This document shows positions 27,001 to 35,522 of a stretch of 64,000 nucleotides of DNA, in pieces. Source of the DNA: an uncultured bacterium (lineage in GTDB: Bacteria > Verrucomicrobiota > Verrucomicrobiia > CAIQCK01); NCBI GenBank assembly GCA_903870275.1, contig CAIQCK010000002.1:62001-126000 (forward strand). The letters run 5' to 3'. The notes under the pieces are model-generated. The model was not told the DNA's origin. It was given only the letters and a program-made list of their open reading frames with translations, and did not search any database. The first letter of the stretch is position 1, and each line of letters opens with the position of its first letter. Made by a program: the position numbers and the translations under genes.

Positions 27001-27226
27001 TGCGGGACTTCTGATCATGGAACTGAACGCGCAAGGCAAGGTCGTTCACCAATACGAGAAGGCGAAAGTGACGAAGTCCGGCCCTTACACGCAACTGACC
27101 AAGACCTTCACGACCAATGCATCCACCTCGCAGGTGCGCTTCATCCTCAACACGCTCATCCATTGTCCCTACGAAGAAGGCCATGTTACCTACGACGACT
27201 GTTCCCTGATGGTTGACCGCCCATGA
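24011..27226 (+). CDS. Large secreted multidomain protein: alpha/alpha barrel, malectin-like and carbohydrate-binding modules
   Basis: The 1071-residue protein has a signal peptide (VVAFLGLGGVAALPLSAAT). The first half is helix-rich with repeated six-hairpin-like elements (STGQGLLRAYQLTGNARWLE, MILAFLDDLIRLGYTG), suggesting an (alpha/alpha)6 or beta-L-arabinofuranosidase-like barrel. Around residues 770-850 a malectin-type sequence (YHLRLKFAAARGLDTR, DIRINGQPVV) follows, and the last 200 residues start LLMNPGFEE, typical of carbohydrate-binding beta-sandwiches. It may be an exported glycan lyase or hydrolase. The TGA overlaps the next ATG (ATGA at 27223-27226). Confidence 0.75.
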   Translation: MSRNKSISRFPAEWMTSAAVVAFLGLGGVAALPLSAATVQERYYGHEAVHDAHGVIAPWYRGLNGQCDLRVRIAAETLKRYPWTAMTNAIAAYPHYVFTSTWRIETNGVIRPINPGDWMNGDLGQRATSVLNGFVDYYRYTGDPAAIAHVTYMADYIVDHCVTPTDHPWPGLFISVPSKGKAYHKADPHGMIQLDICGSTGQGLLRAYQLTGNARWLEAAKHWADVLAARCNLNPDADPWPRYANPEDVKWGKNKEGNKQTVGVIMILAFLDDLIRLGYTGKDNALVAAREAGQRYLRDRLLPVWWVNDTWGRYFWDWDGPVQECLITSEAARYIMDNKAEFPNWYQDARNILTLFFNHTSVNPGSNGDVYSGAWAYPESSSCCGRSLWYSPMIHAPALAQYALETGDTWCRELAYRQMVLQTYDVHETGVSEDNIDGGAIVNGNWLNIAHPLPLRFVLAGIGWLPEEVGASRENHIVRSTAVVNSVSYGDGRIEYTTFDASANTTEVLRLAFVPKGVTADGKRLERRANADGNGYAVKKLPNGDAIVSIRHDGFKKVVIVGDDPQQVIEADKLVYEGEWKTESHLHVTEAAGATFTATFIGNQVRLIGRAEPSGGLADVYLDGVKQLVPVDFWNPSLRSQQVLYYKNGLAQDTHMFKVVARGGHNPYSNGNRVCVDAVQFSAANEAYGYPTGTGPAEVQRMIFGYTGGKDYRDSQGHSWRPATELVTRTGPGADSVTRTWWTAPATNVITGAPDPELYRHGVHGRDFWVNLTVGQGKYHLRLKFAAARGLDTRLNCFDIRINGQPVVSKLDVAATGGGPDRTTDLVFNDIAPRNGVIEVRFKGARVMDGEKPVRGEAFVQALELGPGDGGKGLQPVSSSALEPTGNLLMNPGFEETERGATMLRGTQHDVTGWTYEFAGPMKSYIWQERDYSQHPPWGLPEFHSGHGAIRTHSDGNGQTMIHQDVEVVPNTRYTASVWVRAVDLHGKGFGQNKKDAAGLLIMELNAQGKVVHQYEKAKVTKSGPYTQLTKTFTTNASTSQVRFILNTLIHCPYEEGHVTYDDCSLMVDRP

Positions 27227-30200
27227 AGATCACGATGAACTCCAACAAGCTGCTGCTGACTCTCGCTTCGAGTGTCCTCGTTGCCTGCACCGCCGCGTTC
27301 GCCGCCGACGCGAAAGCCCCCGCCAAACTCGGTCCGACTCAACTCGTCCGCCAGACCACGACGCTGGTCAGCGACGGCCGCGCGCCGGTGATTCTCGCGC
27401 CCGCGAGCGGCGCGGCGCGGACGGCGGCGGAGACGCTTCGCGACGCGCTCGCCAAACGGTTGGGCGTGAAGCCGCGTCTGGTGAGCCGGCTCGCCGATGC
27501 CGAGCCGGGCCGGCAAACGGCCATCGCGCTGGGCAACATGCTCGACAACGAACTGCTCACGCGCCTGTATTGGAGCCGCTACACCTACGAGGACGGGCAG
27601 TTCCCCGGCCCAGACGGTTACACGGTGCACACGGTGTTCGACCCGCATCATTGGGGCGGAGGCCAGAACGTGATCGTGCTCGGCGCGAGCCGGGCCGAAC
27701 AACTCGGCAAAGCGGTCGAGCGGTTTCTCGGCTTGTTGCAGGGCGATGGGCCGGCCACGGTCCTGCCCTACGCAATGATCGTCGAGCCGGCGAAGCCGCT
27801 GACGCCTGCCACGCGCCGCAACTTTTTGGCGCGGCCGGTGGACCCGTCGTTCGCGGGGTTCCGCGCCAACGCCGAGAAATACCTCAAGACCGGCGAGGAG
27901 ACCTACGCGCGCCTCGCCATGGCCGCGCTCGACATCATGGTCGAGACCTACCGCAAGGATCCCAAGCGTCATACGCCGTGGCCGGAGGAGACGACGGCGG
28001 GCGAGATTTTTGCCGCGTGGGACGCGTTTGAGGAATGCCCGCTGATCACGCCGGAGAAACGGCGCGAGTATGTGGAGGCGTTCCTTGCCTGGAGCCGCGA
28101 TCTCACGCACTGCTCCTACGAGTATCGGCTCATTGACGAGAAGTTCACGGTGACGTGGAACCACACGACGTTTGCGCTGCTGGGGCTGTATTACGCCGGG
28201 CGCTATTTCGACCGGCACTACGATTTCCCCGAGGCGAAGGAATGGCTGCGCAAGGCGCGGCTCGGGTTCACCGCGCAGGCGCGCTCGTGGAAACCGCAGG
28301 AGGACGCCGACAGCTACCTGGTGTTGACGATGGGGCACACCATCCAGTTCTCGCTGGCGGATTGGGACCTGCGCTTCTTTGAGAACGGGCTGATGAAACG
28401 CTACGCCGACTACGTGGTGGGGTGCGGCGACACGCGCCAGTGGCCGGCGGGTTTCGGCGACAGCGGCTACGGAATGCTCCCCACGATGGCCACCGCCGCG
28501 CTGCCGGTGGCGTATTGGTGGACGCACGACGGCGGTTATCGCTGGCTGCTCGAACACTCGGTGGCAGGCGGCTGGGAAAATCCGTTCTGGCCCGATGTCG
28601 AACCGCGCGCGCCGGAGCGGTTCGTCGGGCTGAACGTGTTCCCGATGGACCGCCAGATTTATGACGACACGCAGCGGCGGCCGGTTTACGGCGAGGCGTT
28701 CGAGCGCGCCGACGTGCCGTTTGAGGAGGCGTGGGACAAGATCAGCTTCCGCGAAAACTGGGAGCCGGACGGGCAGTATCTGCTCCTCGACGGCCTGGGC
28801 CGCGGCAAGCACCTGCACTTCGACACGGGCGGCATCACGACGTTCGTCCAGGACGGCGAGCGATGGCTGCTCGACCACGATTACCTCGTGCGCAACACGA
28901 CCGAGCACACAATGCTCTCCGTCCTGCGCGACGGCCGCTGCGAAAAACTCGTGCCGAGCCTCGCGGGTCTGGCCGCGAGCGGCGATCTGCCCGGCATGGC
29001 TGCGACGCGCACCTACGTGAAGGACTACAACGGCGTGGATTGGGACCGGCGCGTCCTGTGGAGCAAAGGCGCGTGGTTTCTGGTGCAAGACACGGTCACG
29101 GCGCGCGCGGCTGGCAGCTACGACCTGGATCTCACGTGGAAGACGATTGACCGCGGCGATCAGCGGGTGAACGAGGGCGGGCAATTCGTCGCGCGGCGTT
29201 CGGGCAAGACGGATAAGAGCTTGGTGGTGGTGGACGATCCCCAGGCTTCCAAAGGCAAAGCCGTGGTCATGTCGTCCTCTTCGGCGCGTCTGGCTTTCAG
29301 CATCGAACTGCCGCGGGGCGAGTATCTGGTGAGTTTCATCGCCTACGGCGCGAGCACCAGCAGTGACTCGCTGTTCTTGAGTGTGGACGGAGCCACGCCG
29401 CTGGCCGTGGGTCTGCCCATCGAGCGCTATGCGCCTTCGACTCCGGTGCGCTGCCGCGTGGTGTCCGACGGCTTGCACAAGATGGACGTTACGCTGCGCG
29501 AAGCGCCGCCGGTGCGGGTTGACCGGATCGAGTTCCGGCGCGACAACGCGTTGGTGAAGGTGATTCGGGCCGAGGACATGCCGTCGGTGCGCGACGCCGA
29601 CCTTGTCAAACCGACCGTCAGCGCGCTGCACATTGATCCCGCGCTGCCGGTGCGCGCGTGGGTGACCGATTACGTGCGCCAGGGCATCTCGGTGCCGGTG
29701 TCCGTTCTGCACCAGCGGCAGTCGGCCACCCTGAAAGCGGCGGAGAGCGTGACGTTCTGCTCGATGGTCTATGCGACCGGGGCGAAACATCCGGCGGAGT
29801 TCTCCGCCGAGCCGTTGCGTCCCACGGCGCAACGCGTGAAGTCAGCCGATGGCGATGCGATCGTGGGCTTCGGCGCCGACCACGCAGGCCGTTGGCAGTG
29901 CGACGCGGACGCTTGGCTGGTCAGCGGCCAGACGATCAGCCTCATCGCGGCGCGCAGCCTCGGCCTTGGCGAAACCGGTCTCGCATTCGAGCCTGCGGCG
30001 AATGTGAGTCTCGATACGAACTCGGGGAAGATGATTTTGACCGCTGCCAAACCCGTTTCGGTGACAGCTCGCGGGGGCGCGACGGTGAACGGCCAACAGC
30101 GTCTGGAATTGCTGGCGGGAACGCACGCGGTGACCGTGGGCGGACTCAACGTCGCGAGCCTGGGCGACGTCGGTCGCGGCGCGACGAAGACCCTCGCGAA

Positions 30201-31308
30201 ACAAGCGCCCGCCGCGTCGCTGCGCGCCGCCGCCAAACCGTTGTGGAGCGTGGAGTTGGCGAAGAACGCGCCCGTGTTTCGGATCACGCCCGCTGACATT
30301 GACGGCCAGCCGGAGTTGCTTGTCGCGTGCGGTCAGGCGGGGCACGCTGTTAGCGCCAGCGGCAAACTCCTCTGGTCGTATCCGACGGCCGGCGTCGTTC
30401 GCGATGTTTCGACGGCCCATTTCGCCAAGAACGGCCCGCCAACGATCCTCGTGTCCAGCGCAGACACCTGGCTCCACCAACTCGACCCCGCCGGCCATCT
30501 GAAACGCAAGGACCAGATGACCGGCATTTATTTCAATCAAGACCATGGCGAGCGGCCGTGGGGACTTTACTGCACGCGCGGCGTGGACACGGACGGCGAC
30601 GGTGTGGATGACATGCTCGTGACGACGCTCGCAAGCATGGAGGCCCAGGGATTGTCGCCGGACGCGAAGAAGCTCTGGCGCACGCTGGCGGCGTATCACG
30701 GCTGCATGGAGATGACCGTCGAAGATCTGGACCGCGATGGCAAACCCGAGATCGTGATCGCCAACAAGTATGGCTCGGTGTATGTGCTGCGACCCGACGG
30801 CAGCAAGGTGCTGACTTCCAATACCTCCATCGGCGACGTGACGTTCGGCCTCGGCGACCTCAATGGCGACGGCAAGAAGGAGATTGTCCACGGTTCGTCC
30901 ACCGGCGACCTGGTCGCGGTGGATCTCCACAACAAAATCCTCTGGAGGTTCGACAACTACGGCTATCCCGTCGAGCGCATCTGTTGCGCGGACATCAACG
31001 GCGACGGCCGGCCGGAAGTCCTCATCGCATCGGGCACCGGCTACGTTTACTGCCTCGATGCCGCCGGCAAGCTGCTCTGGCAACGGCGGCTCGGTCTGGC
31101 CGTGCATGACCTGATGGTGAACTATGGGCAGATAATTTCCGGTACGGAAGACGGGGAAGTCCACGCCCTCAACGCGGCGGGAAAAATAATTTGGTCGCGA
31201 TCCGTCGGTGCGCCCGTGATGAAACTCTCCGCGATCCCGATGGACGGCCATTCGATTGTCGTCGCCGGACTCGCGGACGGCCGATTGGTGGCATTGCCCA
31301 TCAAGTGA
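27223..31308 (+). CDS. Giant secreted protein: heparinase/alginate-lyase-like toroid fused to an FG-GAP beta-propeller
   Basis: This 1361-residue protein has a signal peptide (LLTLASSVLVACTAAFAAD). An N-terminal domain of about 190 residues resembles the N-domain of GH67/GH20-type enzymes. It is followed by a helical toroid and a beta-sheet domain (LDGLGRGKHLHFDTGG, FVQDGERWLLDHDYLVRN) resembling heparinase II/III-type polysaccharide lyases. The last 380 residues form a propeller with FG-GAP calcium loops (DTDGDGVDDM, DLDRDGKPEI, DLNGDGKKEI, DINGDGRPEV). Translation is coupled to the previous gene by ATGA. A lyase with an adhesion-type propeller is the best guess. Confidence 0.75.
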   Translation: MKITMNSNKLLLTLASSVLVACTAAFAADAKAPAKLGPTQLVRQTTTLVSDGRAPVILAPASGAARTAAETLRDALAKRLGVKPRLVSRLADAEPGRQTAIALGNMLDNELLTRLYWSRYTYEDGQFPGPDGYTVHTVFDPHHWGGGQNVIVLGASRAEQLGKAVERFLGLLQGDGPATVLPYAMIVEPAKPLTPATRRNFLARPVDPSFAGFRANAEKYLKTGEETYARLAMAALDIMVETYRKDPKRHTPWPEETTAGEIFAAWDAFEECPLITPEKRREYVEAFLAWSRDLTHCSYEYRLIDEKFTVTWNHTTFALLGLYYAGRYFDRHYDFPEAKEWLRKARLGFTAQARSWKPQEDADSYLVLTMGHTIQFSLADWDLRFFENGLMKRYADYVVGCGDTRQWPAGFGDSGYGMLPTMATAALPVAYWWTHDGGYRWLLEHSVAGGWENPFWPDVEPRAPERFVGLNVFPMDRQIYDDTQRRPVYGEAFERADVPFEEAWDKISFRENWEPDGQYLLLDGLGRGKHLHFDTGGITTFVQDGERWLLDHDYLVRNTTEHTMLSVLRDGRCEKLVPSLAGLAASGDLPGMAATRTYVKDYNGVDWDRRVLWSKGAWFLVQDTVTARAAGSYDLDLTWKTIDRGDQRVNEGGQFVARRSGKTDKSLVVVDDPQASKGKAVVMSSSSARLAFSIELPRGEYLVSFIAYGASTSSDSLFLSVDGATPLAVGLPIERYAPSTPVRCRVVSDGLHKMDVTLREAPPVRVDRIEFRRDNALVKVIRAEDMPSVRDADLVKPTVSALHIDPALPVRAWVTDYVRQGISVPVSVLHQRQSATLKAAESVTFCSMVYATGAKHPAEFSAEPLRPTAQRVKSADGDAIVGFGADHAGRWQCDADAWLVSGQTISLIAARSLGLGETGLAFEPAANVSLDTNSGKMILTAAKPVSVTARGGATVNGQQRLELLAGTHAVTVGGLNVASLGDVGRGATKTLAKQAPAASLRAAAKPLWSVELAKNAPVFRITPADIDGQPELLVACGQAGHAVSASGKLLWSYPTAGVVRDVSTAHFAKNGPPTILVSSADTWLHQLDPAGHLKRKDQMTGIYFNQDHGERPWGLYCTRGVDTDGDGVDDMLVTTLASMEAQGLSPDAKKLWRTLAAYHGCMEMTVEDLDRDGKPEIVIANKYGSVYVLRPDGSKVLTSNTSIGDVTFGLGDLNGDGKKEIVHGSSTGDLVAVDLHNKILWRFDNYGYPVERICCADINGDGRPEVLIASGTGYVYCLDAAGKLLWQRRLGLAVHDLMVNYGQIISGTEDGEVHALNAAGKIIWSRSVGAPVMKLSAIPMDGHSIVVAGLADGRLVALPIK

Positions 31309-31347
31309 GCAGACAAAGGAGCCGCGGCATTTGCGGGATCGCCGCCG

Positions 31348-32436
31348 CTACGGCGAATTCTTCGCCGGAGGCGTTGCCGGCGGCGGCTTCGCTTCGGGCG
31401 TCATCAGCTTCAGGAGCACTCTCGTGGTTTCGTTGGACAGATTGATGCCGCAGCAAACGCGAAAGCCGATGTCCGCGCCGCTGCAAGAATACGGGCACGG
31501 CCAGCGCCGGGCGCAGCGCGTGTCAAAGGCGGCGGTCTTGAAGCTGCCGCCTTTCAACACGCGGCTCTTGCTCTTGGTATAGTCCGCGCAAAAATCCTCG
31601 TGAGCGCCAGCGGCGTCCCACGCGTCGAGACAATGTTCACGAACGTTGCCCAGCGCGTCGGCCAGACCAAAACCGTTCCGGCCCCGCGCGCCGCAGGCGT
31701 CCACCGGCAACGTGGATATCGCGCTGCTGTTGTTCTCGCACCAGTTCAGCCGGCCGTTGCCGTCTTTCGGCGACTCGCCCCACCAAAACATCGTGCCTTG
31801 CCGTCCGCCCCGGCAGGCGTATTCCCACTCGGCTTCCGACGGCAGACGGTAGATGTAACCGTCCGGCAAGCGGTTCGCGCCCTGCTCCCGTCGGGTGAGC
31901 CATTCGCAAAACACCACGGCGTCGCTCCACGTGACCCACGCCATCGAATGGTCCGCCGGCTTTTTTTCGGGATAGGAATCCAACACCGCCAAGCCCCTGA
32001 CCGCGTCAGTCTGGTAGCGGCTGCTGTTGATGAACTGCTGCCACTGGCCCACCGTCAACTCGGTCCTGCCGATCCAAAAGCCGTTGCGAACCTGTGCGCG
32101 ACGAGGCTGCCCGCCTTCGTTCTCCAAGGACGTTTCCGCCGCGCCCATCGCCTTGGCCCGAGCGCGTTCCTCCGGCGTGCTGCCGATCATGAACTCGCCG
32201 GGTGGAATTCCCATCAGCTCCAACGTGACGCCGCCGCCGAGGTCGAGCGCGCAGACGTCACCCGCCCTGGGGTTCGCCGTCAGCGCGGAGACGCGGGTTT
32301 CGGCGGGAGGGATAGAATCGGAGGTCTGCACCGCGTCTCCATGCCGTCCGCAGCAACAGCCCGCCACGACGGCCATCGCTGCGGCTGCAACGATGCCATA
32401 AACCATCGCCGACGATTTCTTTTTTGGCGCGGCCAC
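31348..32436 (-). CDS. SUMF1-domain lipoprotein
   Basis: GTG at 32436 is chosen as start: it gives a basic n-region (AAPKKKSS) and a lipoprotein signal ending VVAGC, while the apparent TTG start at 32490 coincides with a -35 promoter box. The 362-residue product carries a formylglycine-generating-enzyme (SUMF1) domain: MGIPPGEFMIGST, RTELTVGQWQQF, PSEAEWEYACRGG, GLADALGNVREHC and KGGSFKTAAF. Genuine FGE needs two Cys in the GGS-to-RCA region; only one is present (TRCARR), so classic sulfatase activation is doubtful. Similar domains often act as binding or scaffold modules. Confidence 0.8.
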   Translation of the reverse strand: MAAPKKKSSAMVYGIVAAAAMAVVAGCCCGRHGDAVQTSDSIPPAETRVSALTANPRAGDVCALDLGGGVTLELMGIPPGEFMIGSTPEERARAKAMGAAETSLENEGGQPRRAQVRNGFWIGRTELTVGQWQQFINSSRYQTDAVRGLAVLDSYPEKKPADHSMAWVTWSDAVVFCEWLTRREQGANRLPDGYIYRLPSEAEWEYACRGGRQGTMFWWGESPKDGNGRLNWCENNSSAISTLPVDACGARGRNGFGLADALGNVREHCLDAWDAAGAHEDFCADYTKSKSRVLKGGSFKTAAFDTRCARRWPCPYSCSGADIGFRVCCGINLSNETTRVLLKLMTPEAKPPPATPPAKNSP

Positions 32437-32462
32437 GGGTTGGTGTGGAAATCTGATGGCCG

Positions 32463-32490
32463 AGTTTAACGCGGCAACGTGGCGGGTCAA
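32463..32490 (-). promoter_or_regulatory. Candidate promoter of the SUMF1 lipoprotein
   Basis: On the minus strand TTGACC (32490-32485) and TAAACT (32468-32463) are 16 bp apart, so transcription would start near 32456. This rules out translation from 32490 and favours the GTG at 32436. Confidence 0.45.
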
Positions 32491-32561
32491 GCGCCGTCCG
32501 TTGGGGCTCGAAAAATACAGCCGTCTGCTGCTCTCAACGCGCAGAGTCGCGCGCCTCTCGC

Positions 32562-32591
32562 TTGACGGCTCCAGCAGCGCGCCGGTAGAGT
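32562..32591 (+). promoter_or_regulatory. Candidate promoter giving a leaderless NodU/CmcH-family mRNA
   Basis: TTGACG at 32562-32567 and TAGAGT at 32586-32591 are 18 bp apart. The expected start of transcription coincides with the ATG at 32598, and no Shine-Dalgarno sequence is seen. Confidence 0.45.
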
Positions 32592-32597
32592 GCGCCC

Positions 32598-34340
32598 ATG
32601 GTCATTCTGGGATTGAGCGAAGGCGGCGGATACGACCCGGGCGCTGCGCTCGTGGTGGATGGCAGGATCGTCGCGGCAGCCGAGGAGGAACGGTTCAACC
32701 GCATCAAGCATTCCAATTATCTCCAGCCGGAGATGGCGGCGCGATGGTGCCTGGAGTTTGCGGGACTGAAACCCACGGATGTGCAGGTTGTTGCCTGTCC
32801 GTTCACAAAGACCTCGCTTCTCCGTTCGCCAGCGCGTTGGCAGTTCGCGGCGCGCAACTGGCGGACGCCGGACCGGCTGTTGGCCGCGATTCTCGACGGC
32901 AATCGCCATTGCCGGCAGAACTTCCAAAACCTCCACGACATGTTGCCGCGGATCGGCGTTGACCCGGCTGCGGTCCGGCTGATGCCGTTCGAACCCCACA
33001 TGGCTCGCGCAGCGTCGGCGTTTTACGGGTCGGGTTACGGGCGCGCGGCGGTCATGAGCTTGCACGGCAACAACGAGTATGTCGCCACCTGGCTCGGTTA
33101 CGGCGACGAGACCGGTCTGCACCCCATCAGGGAATGGTATTCGCCCGATTCGCTCGGCGATTTCTACAGCGCCATCGCGGAGTATCTCGGCTTCGAGATG
33201 CCCGACGATGGATTGAAGTTATCGGCCATGGCCGCGCACGGCAATCCGGACAAGTGGGACATCTCGCCCTGTCTGCGCTGGGACAACGGCGACTTCCACG
33301 TCAACAACCGCCTGGTGAACGTCGCCGGCACGCGGCGCTACCGCAATGAACAGGGGCGCGACTGTTCTTTTTCGCAGGAACTGGTGAGGCTTTGGGGTCC
33401 GCCACGGCTGGCCGACGGCGCGGACGAGTCGTATGCAAACGCAGCCGCCGCGGCGCAGCGCGCATTGGAGGAGGCAGCGCTTTCGCTGGCGCGGCATCAT
33501 CTCGCCGGCAAGATTGCGGAAACAAACCGGCTTTGTCTCGCCGGAGGCGTGGCGTTCAACGCGCAACTCAACCGCCGTCTGGCGCGCGAAGCCGGCGCGA
33601 AAGAAATGTTCGTCCCGCCGGCGGCCGGCGCTTGCGGCACGGCGCTCGGCGCGGCGATGCTCGCCGCCGCGAGCGTCGGCGACAAGGTGGAGCCGCTGGC
33701 GCACGCCTCTCTCGGACCGTGTTACAGCGATGGCCAAGTACGGGCCGCGCTGGAAATACACCGTGTTCCGTTCGAGCAGCCGGCCTCGATCACCGATGCG
33801 GCGGCCGCTTTGCTGGCGCGCGGCGAACCTGTCGCGTGGTTTCAAGGGCGGATGGAATTGGGTCCTCGCGCTCTCGGCAACCGCAGCGTCCTCGGCAACC
33901 CGGTCGTCCCTGGCATTGCCCGTCGCCTCAGCGCGCAACTCGGCCATCCCAAGCGGTGGCACCCATTCAACCTCTCCGTGCTCGACTGGGCCGCGCCGGA
34001 AGTTCTTCAGCCGCCGCATCCGTCGCCGTGGATGGCGTTCTCCTTTGAGGTGACGGCGCCCTGGAGAGACCGTGTTGCGGACATCATCCAGGCGGACGGC
34101 GTGGCGCGGGCACAAATTGTTAGCGAGCAGACCCAGCCGCGTCTTTACGAACTGATGCGCCAGTTTTACGCGCTGACCGGCGTGCCGGTGCTGCTGAACG
34201 CGCCCTTTAACCGCCAGGGCGAGCCACTCGTCTGCTCGCCGGACGACGCACTGACCGTCTTCTTCGGCAGCGACGTGCAGTATCTGGTCATGGAAAACCT
34301 GCTGGTCCGCAAGGCCGCCGCCGAATTTCGCCGGACGTGA
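32598..34340 (+). CDS. NodU/CmcH-family carbamoyltransferase-like protein with altered metal site
   Basis: The 580-residue protein spans both domains of the family: an ASKHA/Kae1-like N-terminal part (ILGLSEGGGYDPGAALVVDG, AAEEERFNRIKH, CLAGGVAFNAQLNRRL) and the C-terminal part with GPRALGNRSVLGNP and NAPFNRQGEPLVCSP. Such enzymes carbamoylate antibiotics or Nod factors through carbamoyl-adenylate. Here the usual HHxxH box reads E132-P-H-M-A-R137, so by my alignment both His of the metal-binding HxxxH are replaced (P133, R137). The following TVDGxGE-type motif is SLHGNNE. It may have lost or changed its chemistry. It stands alone between divergent and co-directional neighbours. Confidence 0.85.
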   Translation: MVILGLSEGGGYDPGAALVVDGRIVAAAEEERFNRIKHSNYLQPEMAARWCLEFAGLKPTDVQVVACPFTKTSLLRSPARWQFAARNWRTPDRLLAAILDGNRHCRQNFQNLHDMLPRIGVDPAAVRLMPFEPHMARAASAFYGSGYGRAAVMSLHGNNEYVATWLGYGDETGLHPIREWYSPDSLGDFYSAIAEYLGFEMPDDGLKLSAMAAHGNPDKWDISPCLRWDNGDFHVNNRLVNVAGTRRYRNEQGRDCSFSQELVRLWGPPRLADGADESYANAAAAAQRALEEAALSLARHHLAGKIAETNRLCLAGGVAFNAQLNRRLAREAGAKEMFVPPAAGACGTALGAAMLAAASVGDKVEPLAHASLGPCYSDGQVRAALEIHRVPFEQPASITDAAAALLARGEPVAWFQGRMELGPRALGNRSVLGNPVVPGIARRLSAQLGHPKRWHPFNLSVLDWAAPEVLQPPHPSPWMAFSFEVTAPWRDRVADIIQADGVARAQIVSEQTQPRLYELMRQFYALTGVPVLLNAPFNRQGEPLVCSPDDALTVFFGSDVQYLVMENLLVRKAAAEFRRT

Positions 34341-34375
34341 CATCCATTACCGCCGACGCCAGCGCGAAACTCGGC

Positions 34376-34403
34376 TTGCGTTGCTCGCGCGCGCCGATAC
34401 TAT
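34376..34403 (+). promoter_or_regulatory. Candidate promoter of leuB
   Basis: TTGCGT at 34376-34381 and TACTAT at 34398-34403 are 16 bp apart. Transcription would start near 34410, giving a leader of only about six bases before the ATG at 34416. Confidence 0.4.
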
Positions 34404-34415
34404 TCCAGCATTCAA

Positions 34416-35522
34416 ATGAAAACTCATTCCATTGCAGTTCTTCCCGGTGACGGCACCGGCCCCGAAGTGGTGCGCGAAGGCATCAAAGTGGCCGAGGTTG
34501 CCGCCAAGAAGTTCGGTTTCAAACTCGACTGGCATCCTTACGACTTCGGTGGCGAGCGATTCCTGAAGACGGGCGAGGTGTTGCCCGACAGCGCCATTGA
34601 GGAGTTCCGGCGCTACAAGACCATCTTTCTCGGCGCCGTCGGCCACCCAAAGGTGAAGCCCGGCATTTTAGAGAAGGGCCTGTTGTTGCGGCTGCGGTTC
34701 GAGCTGGAGCAATACATCAACCTCCGGCCGGTCAAACTTTTCCGCGCCGCCGACTGCCCGCTGAAGGACAAAGGCCCGGAGCACGTGGACTTCATCGTCG
34801 TCCGCGAAAACAACGAGGGCATTTACACCGGCACCGGCGGATCTGTTTTCAAAGGCACGCCGAATGAGATCGCCATTCAGGAATCGGTGAATACCCGCCG
34901 CGGCGTGGACCGCTGCTTGAAATATGCGTTCGACCTCGCCGCCAAGCGCCACGTCGGCAAACCGTGGAAGGGCCTTAAGCCCGAGGACGTCGCCGCCGGC
35001 AAGACCACGCAGCTCACGCTCTGCGGCAAAACCAACGTGCTCACCTACGCGTTCGACCTGTGGGAGCGCGCGTTCCACGAGATGGGCGCCGGTTACCCAA
35101 CCGTCAAGCGCGAGTATGCGCACGTGGACGCCATCTGCATGTGGTTTGTCAAAAACCCGGAGTGGTTCGACGTAATCGTCACCGACAACATGTTTGGCGA
35201 CATCATCACCGACCTCGCCGCGATCATCCAGGGCGGCCTCGGCGTCGCCGCAGGTGGCAACATCAATCCCCACGGCTGCTCCATGTTCGAGCCGATGGGC
35301 GGCAGCGCGCCGAAATATACCGGCCTGAACGTTATCAACCCGCTCGCGGCGATCAACGCCGGTGCGATGTTGCTCGACTTCCTGGGCGAGGCCGCCGCCG
35401 CGAAGGCCATTGAGAACGCCGTCATCCACATCGTAAACACGAAACTGAAATCGCTCGCCGCCGGAAAAATGGGTTACTCCACGACTCAGGTGGGCGATCT
35501 GGTGGCTGAAGCTGTGGCATGA
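34416..35522 (+). CDS. leuB: 3-isopropylmalate dehydrogenase
   Basis: This 368-residue member of the isocitrate/isopropylmalate dehydrogenase family opens with IAVLPGDGTGPEVV and carries the substrate loop RLRFELEQYINLRPV, the VRENNEGIYTGTGG segment, KTNVLTYAFDLW, and the metal-binding VTDNMFGDIITDLAA. The EGIYTGTGG/GTPNEIA pattern resembles the actinobacterial type of LeuB. The enzyme oxidises and decarboxylates 3-isopropylmalate in leucine synthesis. Other leu genes are not nearby, so activity on a related beta-hydroxyacid (for example malate or tartrate) cannot be excluded. Its TGA overlaps the ATG of the next gene. Confidence 0.85.
   Translation: MKTHSIAVLPGDGTGPEVVREGIKVAEVAAKKFGFKLDWHPYDFGGERFLKTGEVLPDSAIEEFRRYKTIFLGAVGHPKVKPGILEKGLLLRLRFELEQYINLRPVKLFRAADCPLKDKGPEHVDFIVVRENNEGIYTGTGGSVFKGTPNEIAIQESVNTRRGVDRCLKYAFDLAAKRHVGKPWKGLKPEDVAAGKTTQLTLCGKTNVLTYAFDLWERAFHEMGAGYPTVKREYAHVDAICMWFVKNPEWFDVIVTDNMFGDIITDLAAIIQGGLGVAAGGNINPHGCSMFEPMGGSAPKYTGLNVINPLAAINAGAMLLDFLGEAAAAKAIENAVIHIVNTKLKSLAAGKMGYSTTQVGDLVAEAVA

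Noticed and set aside
24110..31251. Very long antisense frames opposite the glycan genes
   Set aside because: Arg/His/Ala-rich antisense shadows, a common effect of GC-rich third positions.
31348..32490. TTG start at 32490 for the SUMF1 lipoprotein
   Set aside because: The codon is the -35 box of a good promoter and the added residues lack a signal-like pattern; GTG at 32436 fits better.
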